Part shown: positions 21,089-33,138 of the stretch, piece after piece
Layout of the letters: each line of letters opens with the position of its first letter
Numbering within the stretch: the first letter of the stretch is position 1
Source of the DNA: Burkholderiales bacterium
Lineage (GTDB): Bacteria; Pseudomonadota; Gammaproteobacteria; Burkholderiales; Burkholderiaceae_C
Assembly: GCA_003963115.1 (NCBI GenBank)
Contig: RXJQ01000006.1
Coordinates: 1 to 64,000, forward strand
Length of the DNA: 64,000 nucleotides
Direction of reading: 5' to 3'
Made by a program: the position numbers and the translations under genes
The notes under the pieces: model-generated
The model's input: only the letters and a program-made list of their open reading frames with translations
Database searches by the model: none
What the model was told of the DNA's origin: nothing

Positions 21089-23713
21089 CTATTGTGGCCA
21101 AAGAGCGATCTGCTGACCAGTGGGCTCACCCAATACATGGGGGGGCGGTATCAAATTGATACTTGGAGGGGTGAGGTCCACCTGGGTGAGCACCTCGCTG
21201 CCGTCCTGCTTGAGGGCGAGCTTGGCGCTGCGCCTGGGCAACAGTGCACGGACCAGGCCGAGTCCGGAAACACCACCCGGCACGCGGTCTACGTTGAAGC
21301 CCGCCGGCAACTGGCCCGGGCTGCGGATCTGGATGGAGACACCCTGCTCGCTGGATTGCAAGGTGCAGCCCAGTGCCGTGCCGCCCGGCCCATGCTTGTG
21401 GGCATTGGTTAGCAATTCGTTGAGACACAGGGCGATGGGGATGGACTCGGCTTCGGGCAGTTGCCAGTCGCCGGCATGGCTGCCTTCCATGGCCAGCGCG
21501 ATGGGTCGCCCGAACGTGCGCTGCACCGACGAGGCGATGGCCTCGACCACGGCCTTGAGGCGCAGGGGGCCACCCGCGCCAACCTGCAGCCCGTAGACCT
21601 GGGCGATGGCCTGGACCTGGCCCACCACCTCGGAGATGGCCGAGGCCACCTCGGGCTTGCGCATGGCGATCTGTTGTAGCAGGCCGGCCACGCCTTGCAG
21701 GTTGTTCTTGATGCGGTGGTGCACTTCCTTGACCAGCATCTCGCGCTGGGCGATGGCGGCGTCCAGCCTGGCCTGCTCCGCCGCGCGCTGCTCGGTGATG
21801 TCGGATGCCACGACCAGCAACTGGTCGGCGGACTCGCCTTCGCGGGCGAGGGGCAGGTAGTTGACGTCCCAGACCTGGTTGCCGTTCTTGTACGGGCGGC
21901 TGTATTCGCGGTGCACGGCCTGGCCGCTGTCCAGGGCCTGCTGCATGTCGGCGCGCAGCAGCCGGGCGCGGTCGGGGTCGTACAGGGACTCGGGCGCCTT
22001 GCCCATGGCCTTGGCGGGCTCCACGCTCATGTAAGCGGAGGCCGCCTGGTTGGCTTGCAGCAGCGCCAGGTTCTTGGCATCGACCAGGTGGATGGCCATG
22101 GGCGCCATCTCGATGATGCGCTGCAAGGTGGCCTGGGCCTCGGCCGTTTGGGCTTCGGCCAGGCGGCGGCGGTCGATGTCCAGCAGCGCATAGGTGATGT
22201 GGCGGCGGTTGCCTTCGCCCAGCGTGACCACGGCATTGCCCACGACCCAGAAGACGCGGCCATCGCGGCCCACAACCTGGCATTCGAAGGTGTGGGACTG
22301 GCCGTCCAGCAGGTCGTCGAGGTAGTCGGTCAGGCGGAAAGGGTGGTCCAGGTCGGGCGTGGCCACGGTGCTCAGCGGCTGGCCCACGAAGTCCGCCAGA
22401 TCGCCGGCGAACATGCGGCGGGCCGAGCGGTTCATCCAGGCGATGCCATGCTCGTCCAGCGTGACGATGCCTACAAACACCGAGTCGAGGATGGCGCGGG
22501 TGCGGTCGGCTTGCAGGGTCAGTCGCTGCTCGGCGCGGTGGCGGTCGTCCACATTGACGAAGGAGGCGATGTAGCCTTCCTCTGGTCGATGCGGGTCCAC
22601 CAGACGCAGGGCCACTTCGGCCCAGATGACGCGGCCCTTCTTGGTCCGCAATGCGCGCTCGCCTTGCCAGTGGCCCAGGCTGCGCAGCATGCTGGTGATG
22701 TCGGGGTCGGTGTTGCTGTCGACGTCCAGGGCGTAGAGGCTCAGCAGCGGCCGGCCGTTGAGGCTGCCGACCTCGTCGCCCATCAGATGAGACAGGGCCG
22801 GGTTGGCGCTCTGGATCAGCCCGTCCTTGACGAAGGCGATGCCGACGCCGGAGAGCGTGAACATGAGGTCGCGGTCGCGGCCCAGGGATTCGAGCTGCGC
22901 CTGTTGCGAGCGGATGCGGCTGATGTCCGACAGCACCGCGATCACTTCCAGCGGGTTGTTGGAAACCCCGATGCGCCGCACTGACAGAGTGTACCAGCGC
23001 GTGGTGCTGCCAGGGATGACGATCTCCAGTTCGCTTTCGAACTGCTCGGATTTCATCAGCTCGGTGGCGGTTTCGGTGACGACGCGGTCGATGCGCGGGT
23101 CTGCGCTGAGCAGCACGTCCAGGCTCTGGCCGGCCATCGAGCCCGGCGACAGGCCCAGCATGCGCTCGAAGCGGCGGTTGCAGCGCACCAGCACGTTGTC
23201 GCGCAGGTAAGCGATGCCGGCGGGCGTGCTCTCCAGGATGGTGCTCAGCTCGTGCAGCAGCAAGGCCTGGTCGGGCAGGGGGGCGGCGTCGGCATCGGAG
23301 GTGATGGTGCTGATGGGCATGGGCGCAGCCGGTGCATCTGTGGTGGGCACCGAGTCCCTGATGGCGCACAGGAAGCGCCGCGGCGCATTCTGGTTGGGTT
23401 GGGCCTGGGTCCAGATCTGGCTGCGCAGGCTGACCGGTGCGGCGGCCTGGCGTGGTTGCAGCACCTGGTTCTGCAAGGGGCCATCCTCGGGGCCCAGGGC
23501 CAGCAAGGTCAAAGGCGAATCCCACCCGCACAGCCTTTGCAGGGCCTGGGGCATGTCTGACAAGGCACTGCCTGGCGGGATCGCGTAGCCCAGCAGCGCA
23601 CTCAGCGCCGAGTTGGCCCGCAGCACACGGCCGTGCTCGTTGAACTCGATCAGGGCCAGCGGCACCAGATCGAACCAGGCGTCCTCAGCATGCAAGGGCG
23701 TTGGTGTGGGCAT
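21089..23713 (-). CDS. Multi-PAS HisKA_2 sensor histidine kinase
   Basis: An 874-residue soluble kinase with no membrane helices. Up to five PAS-like segments occupy roughly residues 10-660, including IIEMAPMAIHLVDAKNLALL and VFVGIVTLDEHGIAWMNRSA. The C-terminal kinase core is of the HisKA_2 type: the phospho-accepting region is EMLVKEVHHRIKNNLQGVA, followed by an HATPase domain with LCLNELLTNAHKHG. HisKA_2 kinases often act with ANTAR regulators; the next gene downstream (20340-21017) is one, about 70 bases away. It lies 17 bases after apbC on the same strand. PAS sensors suggest a cytosolic redox, gas or small-molecule signal, but the ligand is unknown. Confidence 0.92.
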   Translation of the reverse strand: MPTPTPLHAEDAWFDLVPLALIEFNEHGRVLRANSALSALLGYAIPPGSALSDMPQALQRLCGWDSPLTLLALGPEDGPLQNQVLQPRQAAAPVSLRSQIWTQAQPNQNAPRRFLCAIRDSVPTTDAPAAPMPISTITSDADAAPLPDQALLLHELSTILESTPAGIAYLRDNVLVRCNRRFERMLGLSPGSMAGQSLDVLLSADPRIDRVVTETATELMKSEQFESELEIVIPGSTTRWYTLSVRRIGVSNNPLEVIAVLSDISRIRSQQAQLESLGRDRDLMFTLSGVGIAFVKDGLIQSANPALSHLMGDEVGSLNGRPLLSLYALDVDSNTDPDITSMLRSLGHWQGERALRTKKGRVIWAEVALRLVDPHRPEEGYIASFVNVDDRHRAEQRLTLQADRTRAILDSVFVGIVTLDEHGIAWMNRSARRMFAGDLADFVGQPLSTVATPDLDHPFRLTDYLDDLLDGQSHTFECQVVGRDGRVFWVVGNAVVTLGEGNRRHITYALLDIDRRRLAEAQTAEAQATLQRIIEMAPMAIHLVDAKNLALLQANQAASAYMSVEPAKAMGKAPESLYDPDRARLLRADMQQALDSGQAVHREYSRPYKNGNQVWDVNYLPLAREGESADQLLVVASDITEQRAAEQARLDAAIAQREMLVKEVHHRIKNNLQGVAGLLQQIAMRKPEVASAISEVVGQVQAIAQVYGLQVGAGGPLRLKAVVEAIASSVQRTFGRPIALAMEGSHAGDWQLPEAESIPIALCLNELLTNAHKHGPGGTALGCTLQSSEQGVSIQIRSPGQLPAGFNVDRVPGGVSGLGLVRALLPRRSAKLALKQDGSEVLTQVDLTPPSINLIPPPHVLGEPTGQQIALWPQ

Positions 23714-23730
23714 AGGGCGGGTGGGCCTGA

Positions 23731-24846
23731 TCAGGCCTTGGGTTGGACGACACTCACACCCGGCATTTTGGCGGAGTAATCCTTGGGCAGCTTGGACAGG
23801 CCGGCGGCCAGCTTGCGTGCCATCTCCTTATAGAGCTGGGCATTCTTGCTATCGGGGTCGGCCACCAGGGTGGGCTGGCCGCCGTCGGCCTGCACGCGGA
23901 TCTGCAGGTCCAGCGGCATGGAGCCCAGCAGCGGCACATTGAAATCTTCGGCCATGCGCTTGCCGCCGTCCTCGCCGAAGATATGTTCTTCGTGGCCGCA
24001 CTTGGGGCAGCAGAACACGGCCATGTTCTCGACGATGCCCAGCACCGGCACGCTGACCTTCTCGAACATCTGCAGGCCCTTACGCGCATCCAGCAGGGCG
24101 ATGTCCTGCGGGGTGGTCACGATCACGGCGGCGGTCAGGGGCGAGCGCTGGCTGATGCTCAGGTGGATGTCGCCGGTGCCGGGGGGCATGTCGACGACCA
24201 GGTAGTCCAGTGGCTCGCCGGGGGTACCCCAGTTGCTCAGGCGCAGGAGTTGGTCGAAAGCCTGGCTGGCCATGGGGCCGCGCCAGATGGTGGCGGCCTG
24301 GTTCTCGACCAGCAGGCCCATGGACATCATCTGGATGCCGAAGTTCTGGGGCGGGTCAATCGTCTTGCCATCGGGGCTGTCGGGCTTGCCGCTCAGGCCC
24401 AGCATCAGGGGCTGGCTGGGGCCGTAGATGTCGGCATCCAGCATGCCCACGCGGGCACCTTCTGCGGCGAGTGCCAATGCCAGGTTGACGGCAGTGGTGC
24501 TCTTGCCGACCCCACCCTTGCCCGAGGCCACCGCCACCACGTTCTTGACGCCGGGCAAAAGCGCTTGGCCGCGTGAGGCCGCATGGGTGAGGATCTGTGT
24601 CGACCAGTTGACCTCGACCGCCGTGATGCCGCTGACCGCCAGCAGCGCCTGCCGGACCAGCTCGGTATAGGCCGGCCATTGCGAGCTGGCCGGGTAGCCC
24701 AAGGCGATGTCCACCACCGCGCGGCCATCCGTCACCTTCAGTGATTTCAGATGACGAGACGACACCCAGTCCTGGCCGGTGAGCGGGTCCAGCACGGGGG
24801 CCAAGGCGGTCTGGGCGGTGGTTTCGAGGGCGGACAGGGGGGTCAT
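23731..24846 (-). CDS. apbC: Mrp/ApbC family Fe-S cluster carrier ATPase
   Basis: A 371-residue P-loop protein that carries and delivers Fe-S clusters. An N-terminal DUF59/MIP18-like domain (about 1-90) precedes the deviant Walker [21 protein letters not shown], then [28 protein letters not shown] and the cluster-binding CPKCG. Length fits bacterial Mrp/ApbC. It is the first gene of a minus-strand run with the HisKA_2 kinase, and is divergent from metG, the usual neighbour in many proteobacteria. Confidence 0.95.
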   Translation of the reverse strand: MTPLSALETTAQTALAPVLDPLTGQDWVSSRHLKSLKVTDGRAVVDIALGYPASSQWPAYTELVRQALLAVSGITAVEVNWSTQILTHAASRGQALLPGVKNVVAVASGKGGVGKSTTAVNLALALAAEGARVGMLDADIYGPSQPLMLGLSGKPDSPDGKTIDPPQNFGIQMMSMGLLVENQAATIWRGPMASQAFDQLLRLSNWGTPGEPLDYLVVDMPPGTGDIHLSISQRSPLTAAVIVTTPQDIALLDARKGLQMFEKVSVPVLGIVENMAVFCCPKCGHEEHIFGEDGGKRMAEDFNVPLLGSMPLDLQIRVQADGGQPTLVADPDSKNAQLYKEMARKLAAGLSKLPKDYSAKMPGVSVVQPKA

Positions 24847-25005
24847 GAGCGAGGGAAAAGCGGGAAAAACAATGAGCCGGGCAGTCTAGTGCAACGGTCT
24901 ATGGCAGTGTGGCACGGCAGGGAGCCTAAAATCAGCGTTTCCCCCAGAAACGTTGGCAGCCGGCTGCGTCTGTCCGCCGACGTCTGCTCCTTCGCGAATC
25001 ACACC

Positions 25006-27141
25006 ATGCCACGCCAGCTCTTCGTCACCACCGCGCTGCCTTACGCCAATGGCCATTTCCACATCGGCCACATCATGGAGTACATCCAGGCCGACATCTG
25101 GGTGCGGTTTCAGCGCATGCAGGGGCACCAGGTGCATTTCGTGGGGGCGGATGACGCCCATGGCGCGCCCATCATGATCGCCGCCGAGAAGGCCGGCAAG
25201 ACGCCGCAGCAGTTCGTGGCCGATATCGCCGCCGGCCGCAAGCCCTACCTGGACGGCTTTCACATCAGTTTTGATCATTGGTCTTCCACCGACAGCCCTG
25301 AAAACCATGCCCTGGCGCAGGACATCTACCGCGCCTTGCGTGACCAGGGCCTGATCGAAGTGCGTGCCATCGAGCAGTTCTTCGACCCGGAAAAGAGCAT
25401 GTTCCTGCCGGACCGCTTCATCAAGGGTGAATGCCCCAAGTGCGGTGCCAAGGACCAGTACGGCGACTCCTGCGAGGTGTGCGGTGCGGTCTACTCGCCC
25501 ACCGAGTTGAAGAACCCGTACTCGGCGCTGTCTGGTGCCACGCCGGTGCTCAAGACCAGCGACCACTATTTCTTCAAGCTGTCCGACCCGCGCTGTTTCG
25601 GCTTCCTCGAAAACTGGACGCAGGACGGCAAACTGCAGCCCGAGGTGGCCAACAAGATCAAGGAATGGTTCACCAAGGATGAAGAAGGCAAGGGTGGCCT
25701 GGGCGACTGGGACATCAGCCGCGACGCACCTTATTTCGGCATCGAGATCCCGGATGCGCCGGGCAAGTATTTCTACGTGTGGCTGGACGCGCCAGTGGGC
25801 TATCTGGCCTCGCTCAAGAGCTACTTCGAGGCCGGTGGCCCCAAGGCCCGTTATGGCGAAACCCGCAGCTTCGAGCAGTTCATCGCCGACCCGCAAGTGG
25901 AGCAGGTCCACTTCATCGGCAAGGACATCACCTATTTCCACACCCTGTTCTGGCCGGCCATGCTGCAGTTCAGCGGCCGCAAGCTGCCCAACCAGATCAA
26001 TGTGCACGGCTTCATGACCGTCAACAACGGCGAGAAGATGTCCAAGAGCCGCGGCACGGGCCTGGACCCCCTCAAGTACCTGGGCCTGGGCATGAACGCC
26101 GAGTGGCTGCGCTACTACATCGCCGCCAAGCTCAACGCGCGCGTGGAAGACGTCGATTTCAACAAGGACGACTTCATGGCCCGCGTCAACAGCGATCTGG
26201 TGGGCAAGTACATCAACATTGCCAGCCGCGCGGCGGGCTTTCTGGCCAAGCGTTTCGACGGCAAGCTGACCGATGCACTGGGCGATGACGGCCGGAATTT
26301 GCTGAGCACATTGCAGGCCGGTCGCAACGGCATCGCCGAGTTGTACGAGCAGCGTGAACTGGGCAAGGTGCTGCGCGAGATCATGCTGCTGGCTGACCGC
26401 GTCAACGAGTACGTGGATGCCAACAAGCCCTGGGAGCTGGCCAAGCAGGAAGGGCAGGACGCCCGTCTGCAGGAGGTCTGCACCGTCTGCATCGAGGCCT
26501 TCCGCCTGCTGAGCCTGTATCTGAAGCCGGTGCTGCCGGCGCTCGCGGCCAATGTGGAGGCCTTCCTGAAGGTCGAGCCGATGGCCTTTGCCGATGCCGA
26601 CAAGCTGCTGGGTGCGCACACCATTGGTGTCTACCAGCACCTGATGCAGCGTGTGGATGTGAAGTTGCTGGACGCGCTGTTCGAGCCGCCTCCTGCACCT
26701 GTCATTGAAGCGCCCAAACCTGGCGGCGAGAAGGTCGGTGCCCCCATGCCTCCCGAGGGGGACTTCGCCTTGGGGCGGCCCGGCGGCGAGGACATTGCTG
26801 AAACCATCACCATCGACGACTTCGTGAAGGTGGACCTGCGCATCGCAAGAATAGTCAACGCCGAGCACGTGGAAGGCAGCACCAAGCTGCTGCGCCTGAC
26901 GCTGGACGTGGGCGAGGGCCGCACGCGCAATGTCTTCAGTGGCATCAAGGAGGCCTACAAGCCCGAGGACCTGATCGGCAAGCACACCGTGATGGTGGCC
27001 AATCTGGCACCACGCAAGATGAAGTTCGGTGTCAGCGAGGGCATGGTGCTGGCGGCTTCGCATGCCGATGAGAAGGGCACGCCCGGCATCTATGTGCTGG
27101 AGCCGGTGGCGGGTGCCCAGCCCGGCATGCGCGTGCGCTGA
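25006..27141 (+). CDS. metG: Methionyl-tRNA synthetase
   Basis: A 711-residue class I aminoacyl-tRNA synthetase charging tRNA-Met. The N-terminal HIGH region is [15 protein letters not shown], the zinc knuckle cysteines are in [18 protein letters not shown], and the KMSKS loop is [13 protein letters not shown]-terminal Trbp111-like dimerisation/tRNA-binding domain covers the last 110 residues ([14 protein letters not shown]). The start is ATG at 25006 ([16 protein letters not shown]); the open frame extends to 24751, but that part is not conserved-looking. A TAAAATCA box (24927-24934) upstream probably marks the promoter -10. Confidence 0.98.
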   Translation: MPRQLFVTTALPYANGHFHIGHIMEYIQADIWVRFQRMQGHQVHFVGADDAHGAPIMIAAEKAGKTPQQFVADIAAGRKPYLDGFHISFDHWSSTDSPENHALAQDIYRALRDQGLIEVRAIEQFFDPEKSMFLPDRFIKGECPKCGAKDQYGDSCEVCGAVYSPTELKNPYSALSGATPVLKTSDHYFFKLSDPRCFGFLENWTQDGKLQPEVANKIKEWFTKDEEGKGGLGDWDISRDAPYFGIEIPDAPGKYFYVWLDAPVGYLASLKSYFEAGGPKARYGETRSFEQFIADPQVEQVHFIGKDITYFHTLFWPAMLQFSGRKLPNQINVHGFMTVNNGEKMSKSRGTGLDPLKYLGLGMNAEWLRYYIAAKLNARVEDVDFNKDDFMARVNSDLVGKYINIASRAAGFLAKRFDGKLTDALGDDGRNLLSTLQAGRNGIAELYEQRELGKVLREIMLLADRVNEYVDANKPWELAKQEGQDARLQEVCTVCIEAFRLLSLYLKPVLPALAANVEAFLKVEPMAFADADKLLGAHTIGVYQHLMQRVDVKLLDALFEPPPAPVIEAPKPGGEKVGAPMPPEGDFALGRPGGEDIAETITIDDFVKVDLRIARIVNAEHVEGSTKLLRLTLDVGEGRTRNVFSGIKEAYKPEDLIGKHTVMVANLAPRKMKFGVSEGMVLAASHADEKGTPGIYVLEPVAGAQPGMRVR

Positions 27142-27228
27142 TCGAGCTTCGATAAGTCACAGCGCAGGCATCAGCCAAGGTCATCTGCCAATTGACCACA
27201 GCCTGTCCTTGCGGTGCAATGGACAGCC

Positions 27229-28954
<1,726 letters not shown>

Positions 28955-28971
<17 letters not shown>

Positions 28972-30505
28972 CTTTCAACCAACGCTCGAACGCGCGTTGT
29001 GCCTTCTTGCGCAGGCCCTTGCGCCGGCCTTCGAGCCAGTCGCAAGCTGCGCGCGACATGGGGTCAGACACAGGGGCCACATCGGCTTGCGTTGCATACC
29101 AATGGTGGGCCACAACTTCATCTTGAATGTGGCCCAGGGCATCCAGCATGGCCTTGAGAGCCCGTTCCTGAAGGCGGCCAGCTTTCTCGGGCCACAGCGG
29201 CGCATACAGGGCGGCAGTCAGCCTCAGGCGCTTGGCCTGTTTGCGCAGTTGGTGCAGATCGCCGTCTGACTGCTTGCTCAGGCCATGGCCTCGGCGGGCC
29301 ACGCGTTGCGCCCATCGTTGCAGGCGCTGGCTGATCCAGTTGCTGGCAGTTTGTGAAGCCGATTGCGGTTCGGCTTGAAGCAGCATGGCCAGCAGGTCCA
29401 GACACAGGTCGGTGGCCAGATGGCCGCGTGCCAATGCCACGACATCGGCCGGCTGATGGGCATGGGGCGTGGGGCTGGGCAGTGGCAGGTCGAGCCAGCC
29501 CATGCGGGCCAGTTTGCCGGGCAGCCAGGCCAGGGCTTGTTGGTCGCGCCAGTAGCCCAGTTGGGTGCTCAAGACGCCGGCCTTGTCGGCGATGGTGCTG
29601 GGCAGGGCCCAGGCGGTGCCACGCCAGAGCCGCTCGAAGGCGCGCAGGCGCCGCAGGCCCAGGCGCAACTCGTAAGCTGCTTCAACCGTGCGGGACGGGG
29701 CCGTGCCCAGTTCACTGAGGTTGCCGCTGATGTGTTCGAGGCAGCTTTCCAGGCCGGTGCGCCAGGCCTGGTCCATGTCGGCGTCGGGCTTGATCTTGGC
29801 GGGGCGTGCGTTCGTGGCGTGTGAATGGGGTGCCGGGTCAGGCTGAGCCGCTTCCCGCGCCAGCCGGTCACCCCGGTGGGCCTTGGTCTGCGTATCGAGC
29901 CACAGCCCGTGCCTGGCCGCCCAGTCTCGTCCGGCCAGGATCACGGCCATGGGGTGACCGGAGATGGCTTCGATTTCCAGTTCACGCACCGGTACGCTGA
30001 GCGCACCCGCGTGGATGCGGCCCAGGTCCAGCGCCAGCTCGACCACGCCTTCATAGGGTGTGCCAGCCGCTACGGTGACCCGCGCACGGGTGCGGACCAT
30101 GTCCGTGCCATACAGCTCGATGAGGCCCACTTGCGGGCCTGACGGATCCCGCTCGGGCGACCAGCCCAGCACCTGTTGCAGGGCTGCTTGTGCCGGCTGG
30201 CCCAGATGTCGGCCCAGATCGGCCTGGATGGCTTGCCCCTTGCGTGGCGGCTGGGCCGGCTGGTTGTCCTCCAGCCGCATCATGGTGTTGCTACCGCCGG
30301 CCTTGAGCGTCTGCACCCATTCTTCGCCTTCCTGGCGCACGCGCAGGGCCATGCGGGCGGCGGCCAGCTTGCGGTCCGGGGTGTCGAAATAGGCGGCACG
30401 CAGCAGCAGATCGGTGTTTTGCCCCCGGTTGAGCCGGGCCAGTTCGGCCTGAACGGCGGCCAGCGCCGCTTGCGGAATCTGGAATTTCAGTTCAATTTCC
30501 TGCAT
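28955..30505 (-). CDS. CYTH-CHAD domain protein (inorganic triphosphatase-like)
   Basis: About 516 residues from ATG 30505; ATG 30514 is also possible. The N-terminal CYTH domain (1-200) begins with the EIELK (ExExK) signature and has charged strands lining the triphosphate tunnel (LRVRQEGEEWVQTLKAG, ELEIEAISG). The C-terminal CHAD domain (about 240-510) is helical and rich in Arg/His/Lys (YELRLGLRRLRAFERLW, LHQLRKQAKRLRL), a polyphosphate-binding fold. Known members hydrolyse inorganic tripolyphosphate. It is convergent with the SulP gene and divergent from the DUF3460 gene. Confidence 0.93.
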
Positions 30506-30597
30506 GGGCGACATTGTCGTGCGCCGCTTTGGCCGGATTGGGCCGCCAGGCCGATAAAATCACGTTTCCCCAAGCTTTTGAGTTGACTGGTCCCGCC

Positions 30598-30798
30598 ATG
30601 CCGCTTTTCTGGAAACCCTACAAGTCCGACGTGACGCAGTTCATCGACAGCCTCAAGGCACGTGATCCCCAACTGGAGGAGCGTCAGCGCCAGGGCCGCG
30701 CCCTGTTGTGGGACAAGAACATCGATCGCACCGCCCAGCAGGAGTATCGCGAGGCCCGCGTCGAGCAAAAGCCCTACGTCTACTCGACCAAAGCCTGA
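30598..30798 (+). CDS. DUF3460 family small protein
   Basis: A 66-residue protein (MPLFWKPYKSDVTQFIDSL ... EYREARVEQKPYVYSTKA), matching my recollection of the betaproteobacterial DUF3460 family in size and sequence style. It is charged and has no signal peptide or membrane segment. Its function is not known. It lies 17 bases before scpA, the usual arrangement in Burkholderiales, so the two are probably co-transcribed. A TAAAATCA box at 30555-30562 upstream may be the -10 of the shared promoter. Confidence 0.85.
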   Translation: MPLFWKPYKSDVTQFIDSLKARDPQLEERQRQGRALLWDKNIDRTAQQEYREARVEQKPYVYSTKA

Positions 30799-30815
30799 GC
30801 GTTCAGGCCGGACCG

Positions 30816-31679
30816 GTGACGCAGCACGTCATGGCCCCCGATGAGGGAGGCCTTCCTCTCTCCGAGCTGGACGAACAAGGCATGCCTCAGGTCGTCGATC
30901 ATGTGGCGGTGGCCCGTCTGTATGGCGAGCCCCTGTTCGCCTTGCCGACGGACCTCTACATCCCGCCCGACGCCCTGGAAGTCTTCCTGGAGACCTTCGA
31001 AGGCCCGCTGGACCTGCTGCTCTACCTGATCCGCAAACAGAACTTCAATATCCTGGACATCCCGCTGGCCGATGTCACACGCCAGTACCTGACCTACGTC
31101 GATCAGATCCGCAAGACCAATCTCGAGCTGGCCTCCGACTACCTCCTGATGGCGGCCATGCTGATTGAGATCAAGTCGCGGATGCTGCTGCCACCCAAGA
31201 AGACCGACGAGGGCGAAGAGGCAGAAGACCCGCGCTCCGAACTGGTCCGCCGCCTGATCGAGTACGAGCAGATGAAGCTGGCCGCCGCCAAGCTCGACCA
31301 GTTGCCGCTGCTGGGGCGCGACTTCCTGCGTGTGCAGGTCCACAATGACCCGACGACCCACGTGCGTCACCCCGATGTCAGCCTGGTCGATCTGCGCGAA
31401 GCATGGATGGAGATCTTGCGGCGCGCCCGCCTGACCACGCACCACACCATCACGCGTGAAGAGCTGTCGGTGCGCGAGTTCATGAGCCAGGTTCTGCGCA
31501 CCTTGCAGGGCAAACGCTTCGTCGAGTTTGAAGACCTCTTCGACACGAGCCGAGGCTCGCCGGTCATCGTCGTGACTTTCATCGCCATGCTGGAGCTGGC
31601 ACGCGAGCGCCTGCTGGAGATCACCCAGGCCGAGGCCTTCGCGCCCATCTACGTGCGCTTGGCCTATCAGCCTGCTTGA
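30816..31679 (+). CDS. scpA: Segregation and condensation protein A
   Basis: About 287 residues from GTG 30816, which has AGG eight bases upstream; ATG 30831 is an alternative. It is the kleisin subunit bridging the SMC heads in the chromosome-organising SMC-ScpAB complex. The hallmark N-terminal kleisin segment is FEGPLDLLLYLIRKQNFNIL, followed by helical LASDYLLMAAMLIEIKSRMLL and a C-terminal winged-helix region. The partner scpB is not in this window. A short hairpin (31668-31684, 6-bp stem) overlaps the stop and may contribute to termination toward the convergent lipoprotein gene. Confidence 0.93.
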   Translation: MTQHVMAPDEGGLPLSELDEQGMPQVVDHVAVARLYGEPLFALPTDLYIPPDALEVFLETFEGPLDLLLYLIRKQNFNILDIPLADVTRQYLTYVDQIRKTNLELASDYLLMAAMLIEIKSRMLLPPKKTDEGEEAEDPRSELVRRLIEYEQMKLAAAKLDQLPLLGRDFLRVQVHNDPTTHVRHPDVSLVDLREAWMEILRRARLTTHHTITREELSVREFMSQVLRTLQGKRFVEFEDLFDTSRGSPVIVVTFIAMLELARERLLEITQAEAFAPIYVRLAYQPA

Positions 31680-31697
31680 GGCTGGCGGCCGACGGCA

Positions 31698-32954
31698 TCA
31701 GCGCTCGATGCGGTAGATGCTGGCGCTTGCGCCGTCGGTCAGCACATACAGCCAGCCATCGGGCCCTTGCACCACATGTCGGATGCGGCCCAGCACATTG
31801 GTGAACAAGGCCTCGCGGGCTGTGATCTGATTGCCCACGACCGTGAGGTGCCACAGCGTCTGGCCGGCGAGCGCACCGACGAATAAATGCCCCTCCCAGC
31901 CCGGATAGCGTGAGCCCGTGTTGAAGGCCATGCCGCAAGGGGCCGTGGAGATGGGCACCCAATAGGTGAGTGGCTCCTCGAAGTCCGGCGCGTGCGTGCC
32001 ACCGCCGACGCGACAAGCGTCACCCACGGGCGAACCATAAGGGCAGCCGTAGCTGCGCAAGGGCCAGCCATAGTTGCGGCCCGGCTTGATCAGGTTGATC
32101 TCGTCGCCACCTTGCGGGCCATGCTCGGACACCCACAGATCCCCCGTGCTCGGGTTGATCGCCGCGCCTTGAGGATTGCGGTGACCCAGGCTGTAGATGC
32201 CCGCCAGTGCGGCCGGGTTGCCGAACAACGGGTTGTCGCCGGGAATGCTGCCGTCGCGGTTGATGCGCACGACCTTGCCCAGTGTCTTGGCCAGGTTCTG
32301 TGCGTTGGCGGTGCCGGGGTTCGCGGGGTCGTCCTGCATGCGCTCACCCAGGGTCACGAACAAGGTCTTGTCCTTGGCAAAAGCCAGGCGTGAGCCGAAG
32401 TGGTTGCCGCCCGACACCTTGGGGCTTTGGCGGAAGATCACCTGGATGTGGTCGATGACGTTGCCGTTCAACTGACCTCGCGCCACAGCCGTGCCAGCCA
32501 GACCGGCTTCCGCATTGACGCCAGGCTCTGAATAGCTCCAGTAGATCCAGCGTGTGACGCCGTAGTCAGGGTCCAATTGCACATCCAGCAGGCCACCTTG
32601 ACCAACATTGACCACGGCAGGCAGGCCGGTGATGGGCGCGGAGACCTGGCCCGTGAGGCTCACCAGACGCATCTGACCGGCCTTTTCTGTGATGAGGATG
32701 CGGCCGTCTGGCATGAAGGCCATGCCCCAGGGCGAGGACAGGCCGCTGGCGATCTGCACGGTCTTGAGGCCGGAAGCCGTGGTGGACGGCGTTGCAGAAG
32801 GGGAGACCGAGGTCGCGCCTGCGTCGCCACCGCCACCACAGGCCGGCAGGCAGATGCCAACGAGCAGAACCAACACCACCCATACCCAGTGCCATCGATG
32901 GTGATGGCTGTTCGCCCGCCATCGGGGAGGGCTCTTGCGGTCATGTTTCGGCAT
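31698..32954 (-). CDS. Lipoprotein PQQ-dependent sugar dehydrogenase-like beta-propeller
   Basis: A 418-residue secreted protein. ATG 32954 has GGAG six bases upstream. The N-terminus is basic, then a hydrophobic helix ending in the lipobox LPAC before GGGG, so it should be lipid-anchored. The body is the glucose/sorbosone dehydrogenase fold, with GRILITEKAGQMRLV, GGLLDVQLDPDY, NHFGSRLAFA, GHRNPQGAAI and SEHGPQGGDEINL. These match the aldose dehydrogenase (YliI-type) branch that uses PQQ and calcium. Substrate and electron acceptor are unknown; PQQ synthesis genes are absent here. The frame is open upstream to 33224 but lacks protein character. Divergent from panB. Confidence 0.9.
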   Translation of the reverse strand: MPKHDRKSPPRWRANSHHHRWHWVWVVLVLLVGICLPACGGGGDAGATSVSPSATPSTTASGLKTVQIASGLSSPWGMAFMPDGRILITEKAGQMRLVSLTGQVSAPITGLPAVVNVGQGGLLDVQLDPDYGVTRWIYWSYSEPGVNAEAGLAGTAVARGQLNGNVIDHIQVIFRQSPKVSGGNHFGSRLAFAKDKTLFVTLGERMQDDPANPGTANAQNLAKTLGKVVRINRDGSIPGDNPLFGNPAALAGIYSLGHRNPQGAAINPSTGDLWVSEHGPQGGDEINLIKPGRNYGWPLRSYGCPYGSPVGDACRVGGGTHAPDFEEPLTYWVPISTAPCGMAFNTGSRYPGWEGHLFVGALAGQTLWHLTVVGNQITAREALFTNVLGRIRHVVQGPDGWLYVLTDGASASIYRIER

Positions 32955-33063
32955 GGTGGGCTCCACGGGGTGAAACGAACTACGGCATTGCCGTCGACAT
33001 TCTGGCTGACGCAAGTCCAAATCGCGGTAATAGGACGTAAGCCCAAGCCGCTCATATGGTGTC

Positions 33064-33091
33064 TGCACAGCGGGATTTCCCGGCCTAGAAT
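33064..33091 (+). promoter_or_regulatory. Possible panB promoter
   Basis: TGCACA (33064-33069), a 16-base spacer and TAGAAT (33086-33091) resemble a sigma-70 promoter about 50 bases before the panB start codon. The -10 is good and the -35 moderate. Confidence 0.4.
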
Positions 33092-33138
33092 CGCGCCACC
33101 TCACTGACTGACACGTCCTGCCAAAGGGCGCCCCGCTG

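Noticed and set aside
24886-27063. 725-codon minus-strand frame opposite metG
   Set aside because: metG motifs are on the plus strand; the antisense frame has no recognisable domain.
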